Assembly: GCF_002954725.1 (NCBI RefSeq)
Contig: NZ_MSCQ01000001.1
Location: forward strand, 1,674,277-1,737,174
Direction: 5' to 3'
Length of the DNA: 62,898 nt
Origin: Photobacterium phosphoreum
Lineage (GTDB): Bacteria; Pseudomonadota; Gammaproteobacteria; Enterobacterales; Vibrionaceae
The notes under the pieces were generated by a model. The model saw only the letters and a list, made by a program, of their open reading frames with translations, made no database searches and was not told where the DNA came from. A program made the translations under genes and the position numbers. Each line of letters opens with the position of its first letter. Position 1 is the stretch's first letter. This document shows, one piece after another, positions 38,363 to 49,201 of the stretch.

Positions 38363-40489
38363 TTAATTAAATAACCCTTTCAGTAGCTTATCTGCGGCAT
38401 TTTTAATGTTGTCATCTTTTGCTTTATCACCAAAGAGTTTTTCTAAGCCGCGATTGATTTCTTTCTTAGCTTTACTCTCTAGCTCCGCATTATTCTTAAA
38501 TAAATCTTTAATATTTAAGTTATATTTAGGCTTCTGCCAGTTGCCACCGACATGGATAGGAATCGCAATACCTTTAATATCATCTAGCCCTTTACCACTC
38601 GCGACAATCTTGGTATTAATCGTAAGATCAATGCCTTCATTAACCAGATTAGTATGACCTTCGCCATTAATAGCCAGTAATGGTGACGCTAACTGGAAAT
38701 TATCGGTTGATGCAATGCCTTTACCTAATACTAAGGTTGTGGTTAATGCTGAGAAGTCCGTTTTCTTGACCGTATCGCCACTACTCGTATCAGCTTGACC
38801 TTTTAACTTGGCTTTCGCATTACGTAATAAATCAGAAATATTGACCCCATATACTGCGCCATCTGAAACATTAACCTTAATAGAACCTGCAATATTATGA
38901 CGAATATCCGCTTCAGATAAACCATGACCGCTTAAATCTGTGGTGATATTTGCTTTACCAGCAAGTAACTTATTATTCGCAACCGCTTGCAGTAACGGTA
39001 AAATAGACACGTTTGAAATGGCATTTTTTAAGTGGTAACTAGGTAATGCGCTATTCACATCAACAACAGCACTGCCCGTGATCTTACCGTCATATAAATT
39101 AGCTTCAAAACGATTAATCGTCGCAATGCCCTGTTTAATCGAGGTCACCACTTTAACGTTAGCAATATCAGCATTGGCTACTTTTAGTTGTTTAATCGCT
39201 ATCATACCAGCAAGGTTAATATTTTTTAACGCACTAAGATCAGGTTGTTGCGTTGAAGTATCAGCCACTGTTGCAACAGCTGAAATGTCTCTAGCTGGTA
39301 TTACCGTGGCATTATTTGCTACTGCGGTTGATGCTTTTTTCGCAGGTAACCAACTATCAAGATCAATCTTATCGCTTGATAATGCAAAACGAATATCAGG
39401 GATCGCTGCGGCTAAATATGAACCAGATCCTGATACCTTCGTCCCGTCAGCATTAATCATAATTTGACTGACTAAAGCCAGTTTTTGAGCAATGTCATAC
39501 GTTGCGTCAGCATTAACAATCAAATTCATTGTTGGGTGCGGCAAGGCTTTACCCGCTAAATCATTGGTAACTTTCAGCCCTTGAATCGTAACAGTATTAT
39601 GGTCTTCAGATAATGTTACTTTCGTTGTACCGTGTGTATCAAAACTTAAATTAGGCACTTGTCCATTCACCGAAAAAGTGACATTTGACAATTGTCCAAC
39701 CGTAAATTGATCCAGCCCCAACTGAGCATGCTTGATCTCAGTATTGCCATCTTTCATGCTCATTTGTGCAGAAAGTGCTTTCAACTGAACATTCTTATAA
39801 TCAGCAGCAAGATTTAGATCTGTACTCCCTTGCGCACTAAAGGTGATTGCATTCATTTTACCTTGTACATCAAAGGTTGCTTTGGTCCATGTTTGTGGCT
39901 GAAAACTACCCAGCGTGAAATTCACATTATTCAGTTGTACAACCATCTTGGTTTGATCATTGCGTACTTCAGCACTTGCATCCACTAACTCAATGCCTGC
40001 CACAGCCACTTTCCAATGCTCTTTTTTAGCACTTAGGTCATTATCATTCTTGGTGGTTACTGTTTTCTCGGTAGCAGTTTTGTCAGCGATAGCTTTTTTA
40101 TCCGTGAGGCCATCGAGGTTTGTAGTACCATTTTTTAACGTTTGAACAAAGACATGTGCCCCTTCTAAACGCATTTCACCAATATCAAGTTGGTGAGACA
40201 ATAACGGTAGAACCGATATAGATAAATTTGCTTGTTTAAATTGGACTAAATTAGGCTCAGCAAACCCTACTGGGTTACGAAATTCAGTCTCACCGACACT
40301 TAATCCCAATGTTGGGAAAAAACGCCAGCTAATATCACCATTAATAACTAAGTCACGACCCGTTATTTTTTTAACTTGCTCAGTTAGCAGTGGCTTAAAC
40401 TGATTCGGGTTAACAAAGGTTACTAGTGCACCAATACCAATCACGACTAATAAAATCAGCCCGAGTAAGATATAAAGTATTTTTTTCAT
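38363..40489 (-). CDS. asmA: AsmA-family protein
   Basis: Large inner-membrane-anchored periplasmic protein of 708 residues, longer than the 617 of E. coli AsmA. One N-terminal helix (ILYILLGLILLVVIGIGALV) is followed by the AsmA domain (VNPNQFKPLLTEQVKKITGR, LSISVLPLLSHQLDIGEMRL) and the C-terminal region with NGEGHTNLVNEGIDL and IPIHVGGNWQKPKYNLN. AsmA-like proteins are bridge-shaped and thought to move phospholipids towards the outer membrane. A lysine/threonine-rich insert near 130-155 is low complexity. The order asmA-dcd-udk-apbC matches E. coli. Confidence 0.93.
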   Translation of the reverse strand: MKKILYILLGLILLVVIGIGALVTFVNPNQFKPLLTEQVKKITGRDLVINGDISWRFFPTLGLSVGETEFRNPVGFAEPNLVQFKQANLSISVLPLLSHQLDIGEMRLEGAHVFVQTLKNGTTNLDGLTDKKAIADKTATEKTVTTKNDNDLSAKKEHWKVAVAGIELVDASAEVRNDQTKMVVQLNNVNFTLGSFQPQTWTKATFDVQGKMNAITFSAQGSTDLNLAADYKNVQLKALSAQMSMKDGNTEIKHAQLGLDQFTVGQLSNVTFSVNGQVPNLSFDTHGTTKVTLSEDHNTVTIQGLKVTNDLAGKALPHPTMNLIVNADATYDIAQKLALVSQIMINADGTKVSGSGSYLAAAIPDIRFALSSDKIDLDSWLPAKKASTAVANNATVIPARDISAVATVADTSTQQPDLSALKNINLAGMIAIKQLKVANADIANVKVVTSIKQGIATINRFEANLYDGKITGSAVVDVNSALPSYHLKNAISNVSILPLLQAVANNKLLAGKANITTDLSGHGLSEADIRHNIAGSIKVNVSDGAVYGVNISDLLRNAKAKLKGQADTSSGDTVKKTDFSALTTTLVLGKGIASTDNFQLASPLLAINGEGHTNLVNEGIDLTINTKIVASGKGLDDIKGIAIPIHVGGNWQKPKYNLNIKDLFKNNAELESKAKKEINRGLEKLFGDKAKDDNIKNAADKLLKGLFN

Positions 40490-40629
40490 TATGTCCTCGG
40501 ATATGCATATAACGTCACAATTAATAGTGTGCTATGCAGAAAAAATTTGTTGGCGATTAACCCTATAAATCAATGTCATTAAGACCACTAACTCCAAGAT
40601 TAGTTCACCATAAACGTAATAGCTAAACA

Positions 40630-40653
40630 AAAGGCAACCCTAAGGCTGCCTTT
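40630..40653 (-). terminator. Terminator after dcd
   Basis: AAAGGCA / TGCCTTT stem around a 10-nt loop with TTGTTT following on the minus strand, between dcd and asmA. Confidence 0.7.
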
Positions 40654-40697
40654 AATAATTTTTTGATCAATTGCGAGCGCCGTCATATCTCAAATGC

Positions 40698-41291
40698 TTA
40701 CCGTTGCTTATCGTCTTCATTGATACGACTTGCTACAGCGCCTTGCTGATTTTTGTATTTGGCATCAACACGCTTGTTATACGGTTTTTCCGCAGGGCCT
40801 GATAAAGTCTCAAAGCTTAATGCGCCAATCGGCATATGTGGACGTAATGCTAATGGCAAACGGCCAGAGTTATAGAACTCAAGTACAATCCGTCCTGACC
40901 AGCCGGGATCGATACGATGTGCTGTTACATGCACCATTAAGCCTAGACGTGCTAATGATGAACGTCCGTCTAACCAGCCAACGATATTATCAGGTAATGT
41001 CACTGACTCATGAGTAACCGCTAATGCAAGCTGCCCCGGATGAAGAAAAAAGGCTTCTTCTTCTGCGACAATAATCTCATCACTCATTACTTTTTCAAGT
41101 TGAGTGGCGACATCTTCTTTTTTACCAGATAGATCAATGAACGGAGCGCCATGATCATTAAACACTCGGAAATTATTTCCAAGACTAACATCAATGGTCA
41201 AGCCACTAATACAATCATCAGATGGGCGGGGTTCAATGCTGATTTTACCGTCATCAAGGTAAGCCTTGATATCTCTATCACAAAGTCTCAT
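40698..41291 (-). CDS. dcd: dCTP deaminase
   Basis: Converts dCTP to dUTP, the main route to dTMP in enteric-type bacteria. 197 residues with [18 protein letters not shown], the [11 protein letters not shown] loop and catalytic Glu138 ([10 protein letters not shown]). AGAGAG precedes the ATG. It lies between udk and asmA on the same strand but has its own terminator. Confidence 0.96.
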   Translation of the reverse strand: MRLCDRDIKAYLDDGKISIEPRPSDDCISGLTIDVSLGNNFRVFNDHGAPFIDLSGKKEDVATQLEKVMSDEIIVAEEEAFFLHPGQLALAVTHESVTLPDNIVGWLDGRSSLARLGLMVHVTAHRIDPGWSGRIVLEFYNSGRLPLALRPHMPIGALSFETLSGPAEKPYNKRVDAKYKNQQGAVASRINEDDKQR

Positions 41292-41436
41292 TCAAGCTCT
41301 CTCCGGGCTTAATACACACTCTATCCTATTAATGCTCAACACATGAGAGTGGTATAAAAATACATCGATACGGTTAATCTATATTTGTGGGTTAGCAAAA
41401 GTTAACGGTATTATCCCCAACAATCATAACCATAGA

Positions 41437-41465
41437 AATAAGGCTGACATATTGTCAGCCTTATT
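41437..41465 (-). terminator. Terminator after udk
   Basis: Perfect 12-bp stem AATAAGGCTGAC / GTCAGCCTTATT with a 5-nt loop; the trailing T tract is short and partly inside the stem. Confidence 0.72.
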
Positions 41466-41477
41466 CATTTTAAATTA

Positions 41478-42122
41478 TTACGAACGCAGCAATTTAGCGA
41501 TATGGGCTTTTAGCACATCGATTGCGATACGGTTCTTACCACCACGCGGCACAATAATATCGGCATATTGCTTTGATGGCTCAATAAACTGCATAAACAT
41601 TGGACGTACCGTTTTTTGGTACTGAACTAACACTGACTCCATTGTACGACCACGTTCAGCAACATCACGCTGCAGACGACGTAGTAAACAGATATCAAGT
41701 GGAGTATCCATAAATATGCTCGCGTGCATAATGTCACGCAGACGAGGATCGGTTAACAATAAAATACCTTCTAAAATGATCACTTTTTTCGGTGTCATTG
41801 TGGTGCTTTCTTGTAAACGAGTATGCTCGCTGTAGCTATATTGTGGTACTTCTACTGCTTCACCTTTCATTAACTGCTCAAGATGATCACACAATAAATT
41901 ATGATCAAGCGCGTTTGGATGGTCGTAGTTAGTCTTAACACGATCTTCCATTGATAGATGGCTTTGATCGTTATAGTAACAATCTTCCGTGATTACACCG
42001 ATCTGGTGATCGCCTACTTTTTCTTTTAACTCTTTATAAACTGTACTGGCAATCAGACTTTTACCGGAAGCAGAAGCGCCTGCAATACCGATAATAACGC
42101 ATTGGTGTGAAGTTTCAGACAT
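41478..42122 (-). CDS. udk: Uridine kinase
   Basis: Phosphorylates uridine and cytidine in pyrimidine salvage. 214 residues with P-loop GASASGKS (15-22), [13 protein letters not shown], the acceptor-site [13 protein letters not shown] and [14 protein letters not shown]. Its start lies about 150 bp after apbC on the same strand. ATG supported by the conserved N terminus. Confidence 0.95.
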   Translation of the reverse strand: MSETSHQCVIIGIAGASASGKSLIASTVYKELKEKVGDHQIGVITEDCYYNDQSHLSMEDRVKTNYDHPNALDHNLLCDHLEQLMKGEAVEVPQYSYSEHTRLQESTTMTPKKVIILEGILLLTDPRLRDIMHASIFMDTPLDICLLRRLQRDVAERGRTMESVLVQYQKTVRPMFMQFIEPSKQYADIIVPRGGKNRIAIDVLKAHIAKLLRS

Positions 42123-42271
42123 ATCAGAAAGTACCTATTAGACCACGTAGCAAGGCGAATATGGATAAATTAAACCCTCTGATTATAAGCAGTTGCTATG
42201 GCAGATACCAGCAAAAATGCGGTATCTGTCATATCTGATTATAATATCAACGGATTTTGTTTGGTAAGCAG

Positions 42272-43363
42272 TTACATTGTTCGAATAGTAATCTGCTCTG
42301 CTACAGTTTCACCCTGCCAATATAATCGACTCGCAATATTTGCAGCTAACATAATGTATGCTGCAGCCTGTTCTGATTCAGGTGATGAAATAACGGTTGG
42401 TGTACCGTTATCAATATCTTCGCGAATTTTGATATCTAACGGTAATTGAGCCAATAACGGCACCGCATAATCTTGTGCCATTTTCGCCGCCCCTCCCGTA
42501 CCAAAGATATGCTCTTGATGACCACAATTACTACAAATGTGATAACTCATATTTTCAACAATACCCAGTACTGGTACATCAACCTTATTGAACATACTGA
42601 TGCCTTTAATCGCATCTGCTAAGGCTAAATCTTGCGGGGTTGTTACCACTATTGCCCCTGTTACAGGAATTTGCTGTGACAAGGTTAATTGAATATCACC
42701 CGTACCCGGTGGCATATCGATCACTAAATAATCAAGATCGGGCCACCATGTTTCACTGATAATTTGTGCTAATGCTTTTGACGCCATTGGCCCACGCCAA
42801 ATCGTCGCACTCTCTGCTGGCACTAAATAGCCGACGGAGTTGGTATATAAACCATGCGCTTCAATCGGCGACATCATTTTACCATCAGGTGATTGAGGCT
42901 TTTCATCCATCGTGCCTAACATCATCGGTACAGAAGGACCATAAATATCAGCATCCAATAGCCCTACTTTTGCACCTTGGTGCTGTAAACCCAGCGCTAA
43001 GTTAACTGACGTGGTTGATTTACCAACACCACCTTTAGCAGAACTCACTACAATGATGTTTTTTACACCTTTAAGTGGCTGTTTATCAACAACAGCTAGT
43101 GTTGCAACTCGACAACGAACATCAAACGTTAAGGCAGTATTAACGATGCCTTGTTGCTGTTGCTGTGCAATCCATTGACGCAACTGTTGAGCTAATTCGC
43201 TGGCTGCAAATGGGATCGTAATAATAATCACGCCCTCTGCCGACACCGAAACAAAGTGCGGGACATCCGCCCATTCTGCACTTAGTAGCGGATGTTCAAA
43301 TTGATTCAACCATTGGCTAATATCACCAACACTGTCGAAATGGTTTGTTGTTTCTGTTGCCAT
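42272..43363 (-). CDS. apbC: Iron-sulfur cluster carrier protein ApbC/Mrp
   Basis: P-loop NTPase that binds and passes on Fe-S clusters. 363 residues: an N-terminal MIP18-like region (about 10-90), the deviant Walker A KGGVGKST (110-117), and the cluster-bridging CxxC at Cys277 and Cys280 (CSNCG). Also visible are DADIYGPSVPMMLG and DMPPGTGDIQLTLSQ. It is divergent from metG, as in E. coli where it is called mrp. Confidence 0.95.
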   Translation of the reverse strand: MATETTNHFDSVGDISQWLNQFEHPLLSAEWADVPHFVSVSAEGVIIITIPFAASELAQQLRQWIAQQQQQGIVNTALTFDVRCRVATLAVVDKQPLKGVKNIIVVSSAKGGVGKSTTSVNLALGLQHQGAKVGLLDADIYGPSVPMMLGTMDEKPQSPDGKMMSPIEAHGLYTNSVGYLVPAESATIWRGPMASKALAQIISETWWPDLDYLVIDMPPGTGDIQLTLSQQIPVTGAIVVTTPQDLALADAIKGISMFNKVDVPVLGIVENMSYHICSNCGHQEHIFGTGGAAKMAQDYAVPLLAQLPLDIKIREDIDNGTPTVISSPESEQAAAYIMLAANIASRLYWQGETVAEQITIRTM

Positions 43364-43622
43364 AGATTAACGCTCCACATAAATGTCATAGCTTATTAGC
43401 AACATCGGCGTCACAGTATTCGTCTATAAAACAACCAGTAACGTTGATGCTGCGGGGTAATATTTACCTCTTTTTCCTAATGCTACCATCAAAGTACCCT
43501 TTCTGCCCGATTTCCCCTGTCCTAAAACATACAAATCAGTATCGGATGCTAGTCAATATGCTGTCCATCAGGTAGTATTTGCAGCTATGTTTTTTTACCC
43601 ATCATGAGCGAAAGAAGTAATT

Positions 43623-45668
43623 ATGGCTGCTAATCCAAGAAAAATTCTGGTGACCTGCGCCCTGCCGTACGCTAACGGTTCTATCCACTTAGGTCACATG
43701 CTAGAGCATGTTCAAGCGGATATTTGGGTGCGCTATCAGCGCCTTCGTGGCAACGAAGTTCATTTTATCTGTGCAGATGACGCACACGGTACGCCAATCA
43801 TGCTTAAGGCCCAGCAGATGGGTGTGGAACCTGAGCAAATGATTGCAGAAGTGAGCAAAGAGCACCAAGCTGACTTCGCCGGTTTCGATATAAACTTTAG
43901 CAACTACCACAGTACGCATTCACCTGAAAACCGTGAACTTGCTTCTTTTGTTTACACCCAGCTAAAAGACAAAGGCTTTATTACTAGCCGTACTATTTCT
44001 CAGTTGTTTGATCCTGAGAAAGAAATGTTCTTGCCTGATCGCTTTGTAAAAGGCACTTGCCCTAAGTGTAAAGCTGAAGATCAATACGGTGATAACTGTG
44101 ATAACTGTGGTGAAACTTACAGCCCAACTGATCTGATTAATCCAAAATCAGCCGTGTCTGGCGCAACACCCATCATGAAAGATTCAGAGCACTTCTTCTT
44201 TGATCTGCCACAGTTTGAAGACATGCTAAAAGCGTGGACTAAATCTGGCGCACTTCAAGAAGAAACATCTAACAAGATGCAAGAGTGGTTCGAGTCAGGC
44301 CTACAGCAGTGGGATATTTCTCGTGATGCACCTTACTTTGGTTTTGAGATCCCGGGTGAAACTGGCAAATACTTCTACGTATGGCTAGACGCACCTATCG
44401 GCTACATGGGTTCATTTAAGAATCTATGTGATAAGCGCGATGATCTTGATTTTGACGAGTTCTGGAACAAAGACAGCTCAACGGAGCTTTACCACTTTAT
44501 CGGTAAAGACATTGTTTACTTCCACAGCCTATTCTGGCCTGCAATGCTAGATGGTGCTGGTTTCCGTAAGCCAAATAACGTATTCGTACATGGCTACGTA
44601 ACCGTTAATGGCGCGAAAATGTCGAAGTCAAAAGGCACATTTATCAAGGCGGGTACTTACTTAAACCACCTTGATCCAGAATGCCTACGTTACTACTACG
44701 CGGCAAAACTTAATAACCGCATTGATGATCTAGACCTTAACCTTGAAGATTTTACTCAACGTGTAAACAGCGATGTAGTGAACAAGATTGTTAACCTAGC
44801 ATCACGTAACGCTGGCTTTATTGCTAAGCGTTTTGACGGCATGTTATCTGAGAAGTTTGCAGAGCCTGAGCTTTATGCTGAATTTGTAGGTGCAGCAACG
44901 CGTATCGGTGATCTTTACGAGAACCGTGAATACAGCCGCGCTATCCGTGAAATCACGGCACTAGCAGATAAAGCTAACCAGTATGTTGACGAAAAAGCAC
45001 CTTGGGTTGTGGCGAAGCAAGAAGGTAAAGATCAAGAGCTACAGGAAATCTGTACTGTTGGTATCAACCTATTCCGCGTATTAATGGCTTACCTAAAGCC
45101 TGTAATGCCAAAACTTACCGAGCGCACTGAAGCTTTCTTAAATGAAACGCTAACGTGGGAAAGCATCGAAACGCCATTAACAAACCATGAAGTAACTAAG
45201 TTCAAGGCATTGTTTAACCGTATCGATCCTGCTCATGTTGCTGCTATGGTTGAAGCATCAAAAGAAGAAGCTGCCGCTGATAAAGCCGCGATTGAAGCTG
45301 CTCAACCTGCTGTTAGCCCATTAACTGCAGAGCCAATTGAAGCTGAAATCGAGTTTGATGATTTCGCTAAAATCGATATGCGTATCGCTAAAATTGTCTC
45401 TTGTGAAGCAGTGCCAAAAGCAGACAAACTACTGAAATTCCAATTGGATATCGGTGGTGAAATGCGTCAAGTATTCTCTGGTATTAAATCAGCTTACACA
45501 CCAGAAGAGCTTGTTGGTAAAATGACGGTAATGGTTGCTAACCTAAAACCGCGTAAAATGAAATTTGGTATGTCTGAAGGTATGATCCTTGCAGCGGGCC
45601 CTGGCGGTAAAGATCTGTGGATCTTAGAGCCGCATGACGGTGCTCAGCCAGGTATGCGTGTAATGTAA
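43623..45668 (+). CDS. metG: Methionyl-tRNA synthetase
   Basis: Class I aminoacyl-tRNA synthetase charging tRNA-Met. 681 residues: HLGH (22-25) signature in the Rossmann core, a zinc knuckle with CPKC and CDNCGE near 145-160, the KMSKS loop at 332-336, the anticodon-binding helical domain, and a C-terminal tRNA-binding OB domain (about 575-681; [32 protein letters not shown]) that supports dimerisation. Codon use is strongly biased, as expected for a highly expressed gene. It is followed by a strong terminator. Confidence 0.97.
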   Translation: MAANPRKILVTCALPYANGSIHLGHMLEHVQADIWVRYQRLRGNEVHFICADDAHGTPIMLKAQQMGVEPEQMIAEVSKEHQADFAGFDINFSNYHSTHSPENRELASFVYTQLKDKGFITSRTISQLFDPEKEMFLPDRFVKGTCPKCKAEDQYGDNCDNCGETYSPTDLINPKSAVSGATPIMKDSEHFFFDLPQFEDMLKAWTKSGALQEETSNKMQEWFESGLQQWDISRDAPYFGFEIPGETGKYFYVWLDAPIGYMGSFKNLCDKRDDLDFDEFWNKDSSTELYHFIGKDIVYFHSLFWPAMLDGAGFRKPNNVFVHGYVTVNGAKMSKSKGTFIKAGTYLNHLDPECLRYYYAAKLNNRIDDLDLNLEDFTQRVNSDVVNKIVNLASRNAGFIAKRFDGMLSEKFAEPELYAEFVGAATRIGDLYENREYSRAIREITALADKANQYVDEKAPWVVAKQEGKDQELQEICTVGINLFRVLMAYLKPVMPKLTERTEAFLNETLTWESIETPLTNHEVTKFKALFNRIDPAHVAAMVEASKEEAAADKAAIEAAQPAVSPLTAEPIEAEIEFDDFAKIDMRIAKIVSCEAVPKADKLLKFQLDIGGEMRQVFSGIKSAYTPEELVGKMTVMVANLKPRKMKFGMSEGMILAAGPGGKDLWILEPHDGAQPGMRVM

Positions 45669-45690
45669 TTTGCGCCACGTTTAAATTCGA

Positions 45691-45722
45691 AATACCGACA
45701 ACCTTGTTGTCGGTATTTTTTT
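45691..45722 (+). terminator. Terminator after metG
   Basis: Eleven-bp stem AATACCGACAA / TTGTCGGTATT with a 4-5-nt loop, followed by a T run, 22 bp past the metG stop. Confidence 0.93.
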
Positions 45723-46013
45723 GACTTTTTTTTATACATTCCCTCTTTAACACCCCCCAATATATCACCTTATTACCACTTGTTAACAGTATGTTGAATG
45801 TTGATCTATATCCGCAGCTAACTCTACTTTTAAAACTAAATATTCATCTTATGTTCATAATTAGCGATCTTGATCGTTTTTACGATTTTCAATATCCCTT
45901 ACATTAAATGTATAAATTTGCTTGTAATTAAATATTAATACAGCAAAATTTAGTCATAACTATATAAGAACAATAAAAATCCCCCTCTTTTTATTTGATA
46001 TGAAGGATTCATC
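45723..46013 (+). promoter_or_regulatory. tcyP upstream region
   Basis: About 290 bp of AT-rich DNA upstream of tcyP that should hold its promoter. GAAGGA lies about 6 bp before the tcyP ATG. CysB control would be expected from E. coli, but its site is too degenerate to mark by eye. Confidence 0.35.
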
Positions 46014-47414
46014 ATGACCTTAGGTATTGTAACGAACCTCGCCATATTTGTTGGCTTGATCGCATTTCTTTATCACATGCAAAACAAACACTACAGCTTT
46101 ACTAAGCGTGTATTTGCTGGCTTAGGCTTAGGTATTGCATTTGGTGCCGCGCTACAAGTTTTCTATGGTACTGGCTCTGAGGTCATCAAAACATCGATTG
46201 AATATTTTGATATTGTGGGTGTGGGTTATGTTCGCTTGCTACAAATGATCATCATCCCATTAGTGATGGTATCGATCATTTCTGCAATTCTGAAACTTAA
46301 CGGTGGCACATCATTAGGAAAAATAAGCAGTCTGACGCTTGGGGTACTGATTGTTACCACCATGATTGCAGCTTGTGTCGGTATTCTAATGGCTAACCTT
46401 TTTGGTCTTACTGCTGAAGGGTTAACCTCGGGTGCGGCTGAAATGGCGCGCGCTAAGAGCCTTGAATCAACCCTTTCTAATGTAGAAGCCATGTCGTTTG
46501 CTAAATTAGTGATCGAATTTATTCCTGCTAACCCATTCTTAGATATGACCGGTGCGCGTCGTACTTCCACTATCGCAGTGGTTATTTTCTCTATTTTCAT
46601 TGGCCTATCTGCAACTGGAATTGCTAAGAAAAAACCTGAAATTTTCGCCCAATTTGAAGGCTTCATTAAAGTTGCCCAAGCGATTGTCATGCGTATGGTA
46701 ACGTTAGTCTTACGTCTAACACCGTTTGGTGTATTAGCGCTGATGACCAAGGTAATTTCAGGTTCAAACTACACTGATATTGTGAATCTTGCCAACTTCG
46801 TTTTTGCTTCATATGCTGCATTAATCCTAATGTTTATGATTCACTTAGCTCTTGTTGCGATGGTAGGCATTAACCCAGTGCGCCACTTAAAGAAAATTAT
46901 TCCAGTACTGGCTTTTGCTTTCACCTCACGCACCAGTGCTGGTTCAATTCCCATGAACGTGCAAACCCAAGAAAAATGCCTTGGTATTCCATCGGGTATT
47001 GCTAACTTTGCCGCTTCATTTGGTTCAACTATCGGTCAAAATGGTTGTGCAGGAATCTACCCTGCGATGCTAGCAGTAATGATTGCGCCAACCGTGGGTA
47101 TTAACCCAATGGATTTCGGCTTTCTATGTACTTTAGTGGCAATTATTACCGTAAGTTCTTTTGGGGTTGCAGGTATTGGTGGTGGCGCAACATTTGCGGC
47201 ATTAATCGTATTATCAGCAATGGATATGCCTGTGGCACTTGCCGGTCTTTTGATTTCAATAGAACCGCTTATTGATATGGGTCGTACTGCTCTTAACGTA
47301 TCGGGTTCAATCACCGCAGGCACAATTACCAGTAAGGTCATGGGCGAGACAGACATGGCTATTTTTAATAGTGATGAAACCATTAACTTAGATGGCGAAG
47401 AATCAGCGGCTTAA
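46014..47414 (+). CDS. tcyP: L-cystine symporter TcyP
   Basis: Sodium/proton-type L-cystine uptake protein of the DAACS family (E. coli TcyP, formerly YdjN). 466 residues, eight or more helices, with LLQMIIIPLVMVSIISAILKL, FIPANPFLDMTG, a TSRTSAGSIPMNVQTQEK hairpin segment, ASFGSTIGQNGCAGIYPAML and SIEPLIDMGRTALNVSGSIT. The N-terminal helix region LIAFLYHMQ is typical of this subgroup. The next gene, a CoA-disulfide-reductase-like enzyme, starts 72 bp downstream beyond a hairpin, a context that suggests cystine uptake is paired with disulfide reduction. Confidence 0.93.
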   Translation: MTLGIVTNLAIFVGLIAFLYHMQNKHYSFTKRVFAGLGLGIAFGAALQVFYGTGSEVIKTSIEYFDIVGVGYVRLLQMIIIPLVMVSIISAILKLNGGTSLGKISSLTLGVLIVTTMIAACVGILMANLFGLTAEGLTSGAAEMARAKSLESTLSNVEAMSFAKLVIEFIPANPFLDMTGARRTSTIAVVIFSIFIGLSATGIAKKKPEIFAQFEGFIKVAQAIVMRMVTLVLRLTPFGVLALMTKVISGSNYTDIVNLANFVFASYAALILMFMIHLALVAMVGINPVRHLKKIIPVLAFAFTSRTSAGSIPMNVQTQEKCLGIPSGIANFAASFGSTIGQNGCAGIYPAMLAVMIAPTVGINPMDFGFLCTLVAIITVSSFGVAGIGGGATFAALIVLSAMDMPVALAGLLISIEPLIDMGRTALNVSGSITAGTITSKVMGETDMAIFNSDETINLDGEESAA

Positions 47415-47435
47415 TCAATAGTAAACACTCGTTTT

Positions 47436-47460
47436 AAAGAGAGGTGCATTGCCTCTCTTT
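47436..47460 (+). terminator. Hairpin between tcyP and the flavoprotein gene
   Basis: Nine-bp stem AAAGAGAGG / CCTCTCTTT with a 7-nt loop, followed by CCATTTTTC. The U tract is interrupted, so termination may be partial and allow read-through into the next gene. Confidence 0.7.
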
Positions 47461-47486
47461 CCATTTTTCAAGGAATAGACAATAGT

Positions 47487-48815
47487 ATGAAAATTATCAT
47501 TATTGGCGGTGAAGCCGCAGGCATGAGTGCCGCAGCAAAAGCAAAACGCATTAACCCAACCGCTGATATTGTTGTTTATGAAGCCTCTAATATCATCTCT
47601 TTTGGCGCTTGTGGATTACCTTATTATATTGGTGATGAATTTTCTGATGCCAATTTGATGGCGGAATTTACCCCAGCACAATTTGCAGAAAAAGGGATCC
47701 AAGTATTAACCCAACATCGCGTGGTTAACCTTAACGCACAACAGCAGCAGTTAACCGTTGAACATCAAGGTGAAACGCACACTGTTGATTATGATCGCCT
47801 AATGATTGCGACAGGGGCAAAAGAAGTTTTACCCCCCATTACTGGCTTAGAAAAACAAGGCGTTTATTCATTACGTCGTATGCAAGATGGCATCAATATC
47901 AAAAATGCCCTTGCCGATCCCCAATGTCAAAATGTGACGATTATTGGCTCAGGTTTTATTGGCTTAGAAGTCGCTGAAGCCATGATCCATCAAGGCAAAA
48001 CCGTACGCCTTATTGAACGTGCGCCATGCTTAATTCCAGATGCTTTTGATGTTGAAATTAGCCAGCATATTCAACCTGAACTGGAACGTGCTGGAGTAAT
48101 CATCCACCTGAAAGAATCGGTGTGTGAAATTATTGGTGATGATCGCGTTACTAGCATCAAAACCGATAAAGACATTTATTCAACAGATTTGGTGATCTGC
48201 TGTACTGGCGTTAAACCGAATACTGATTTTATTGCAGATACTGGCATTGATCGTTTAGCCAATGGTGCAATAATCATTGATCAGCAAGGTAAAACATCCC
48301 TTGATAATGTGTGGTCAGCGGGTGATTGCGCCACCATTTGGCATGCTCAATTACAACAACCCGTTTATATTCCGCTAGCAACAGGCGCGAATAAAATGGG
48401 TCGCTTAGTCGGTGAGAATATCGCAGGCAAGAACCTCAGTTATGACGGCACATTAGGCACCAGTTGCGTCAAAGTGTTAGGTTTAGAAGCTGGTCGAACA
48501 GGCTTATCTGAGCGTGAAGCCCAACAAGCGAATATTGATTACCGTACCGTTTATATCAGCGATAAATGTCATACCAATTACTGTGAAGGTCAATCTCCAC
48601 TGTATATTAAGTTGGTTTATCGTTCTGAGAATAAGCAATTATTAGGTGCTCAACTCATTGGTAATAAAGGTGCAGTTCATCGTGTTGATGCACTCGCTGT
48701 TGCAATCAGTCTTGGTGCGACTACAGAGCAATTAGGCATGATGGATTTTGCCTATGCACCGCCATTTGCACGTACTTGGGATATTATGAATGTCGCGGGT
48801 AATGTGGCTAAATAA
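47487..48815 (+). CDS. CoA-disulfide reductase-like FAD oxidoreductase
   Basis: FAD- and NAD(P)H-dependent disulfide reductase of 442 residues: FAD-binding GGEAAGMSAAA (7-17), single active Cys42 in SFGACGLPYY, second dinucleotide fold with IIGSGFIGLEVAEAM near 155, and the C-terminal dimerisation domain (DKCHTNYCEG, MDFAYAPPFARTWD). The lone cysteine with SFxxCGLPY is typical of CoA-disulfide reductases, CoA-persulfide reductases and NADH oxidases; no rhodanese domain is fused. The position behind tcyP suggests work on cystine-derived or CoA disulfides. Substrate is inferred. Confidence 0.87.
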   Translation: MKIIIIGGEAAGMSAAAKAKRINPTADIVVYEASNIISFGACGLPYYIGDEFSDANLMAEFTPAQFAEKGIQVLTQHRVVNLNAQQQQLTVEHQGETHTVDYDRLMIATGAKEVLPPITGLEKQGVYSLRRMQDGINIKNALADPQCQNVTIIGSGFIGLEVAEAMIHQGKTVRLIERAPCLIPDAFDVEISQHIQPELERAGVIIHLKESVCEIIGDDRVTSIKTDKDIYSTDLVICCTGVKPNTDFIADTGIDRLANGAIIIDQQGKTSLDNVWSAGDCATIWHAQLQQPVYIPLATGANKMGRLVGENIAGKNLSYDGTLGTSCVKVLGLEAGRTGLSEREAQQANIDYRTVYISDKCHTNYCEGQSPLYIKLVYRSENKQLLGAQLIGNKGAVHRVDALAVAISLGATTEQLGMMDFAYAPPFARTWDIMNVAGNVAK

Positions 48816-48845
48816 TTTGTTTATCTCTCAATAATAACGACACAA

Positions 48846-48886
48846 GCTACGTGCTTTTTAGCACTCATGAAGAAAAAGTACGTAGC
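48846..48886. other. Long inverted repeat after the flavoprotein gene
   Basis: GCTACGTGCTTTTT pairs with AAAAAGTACGTAGC (one G-T pair) around a 13-nt loop, 30 bp after the stop. No T run follows on the plus strand, so it may stabilise or process the 3' end rather than act as a simple terminator. Confidence 0.55.
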
Positions 48887-49201
48887 CTCCCCCTGTTATA
48901 AACGCCATCAATATCCTTCCTAATTTATTCACTCACAACTATTTATCGAAAATTCCGACAAAACACCTCGTAAAAACAACATTTAAACCGTCATTTATGA
49001 TTATTAAACGCATAAAGTGTTAATTAATAGTTAAAAATAAACTTCTCAAACATGAAATCAGTATAAAATTTGTGAGTTGACGCAAACTTTAGCCCTTAAT
49101 AATAATTATTACTTCACGTTAACAGACAAATAACTGCTACTCTCCGAACGCGCTCTGATTATCGATGGACAGAGAGAAATAAATATTAAGGATAAATACT
49201 A
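48887..49201 (+). promoter_or_regulatory. Upstream region of the second DAACS gene
   Basis: About 315 bp, AT-rich, with no gene. It should hold the promoter of the symporter; AAGGA lies about 9 bp before its ATG. No specific operator recognised. Confidence 0.35.
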
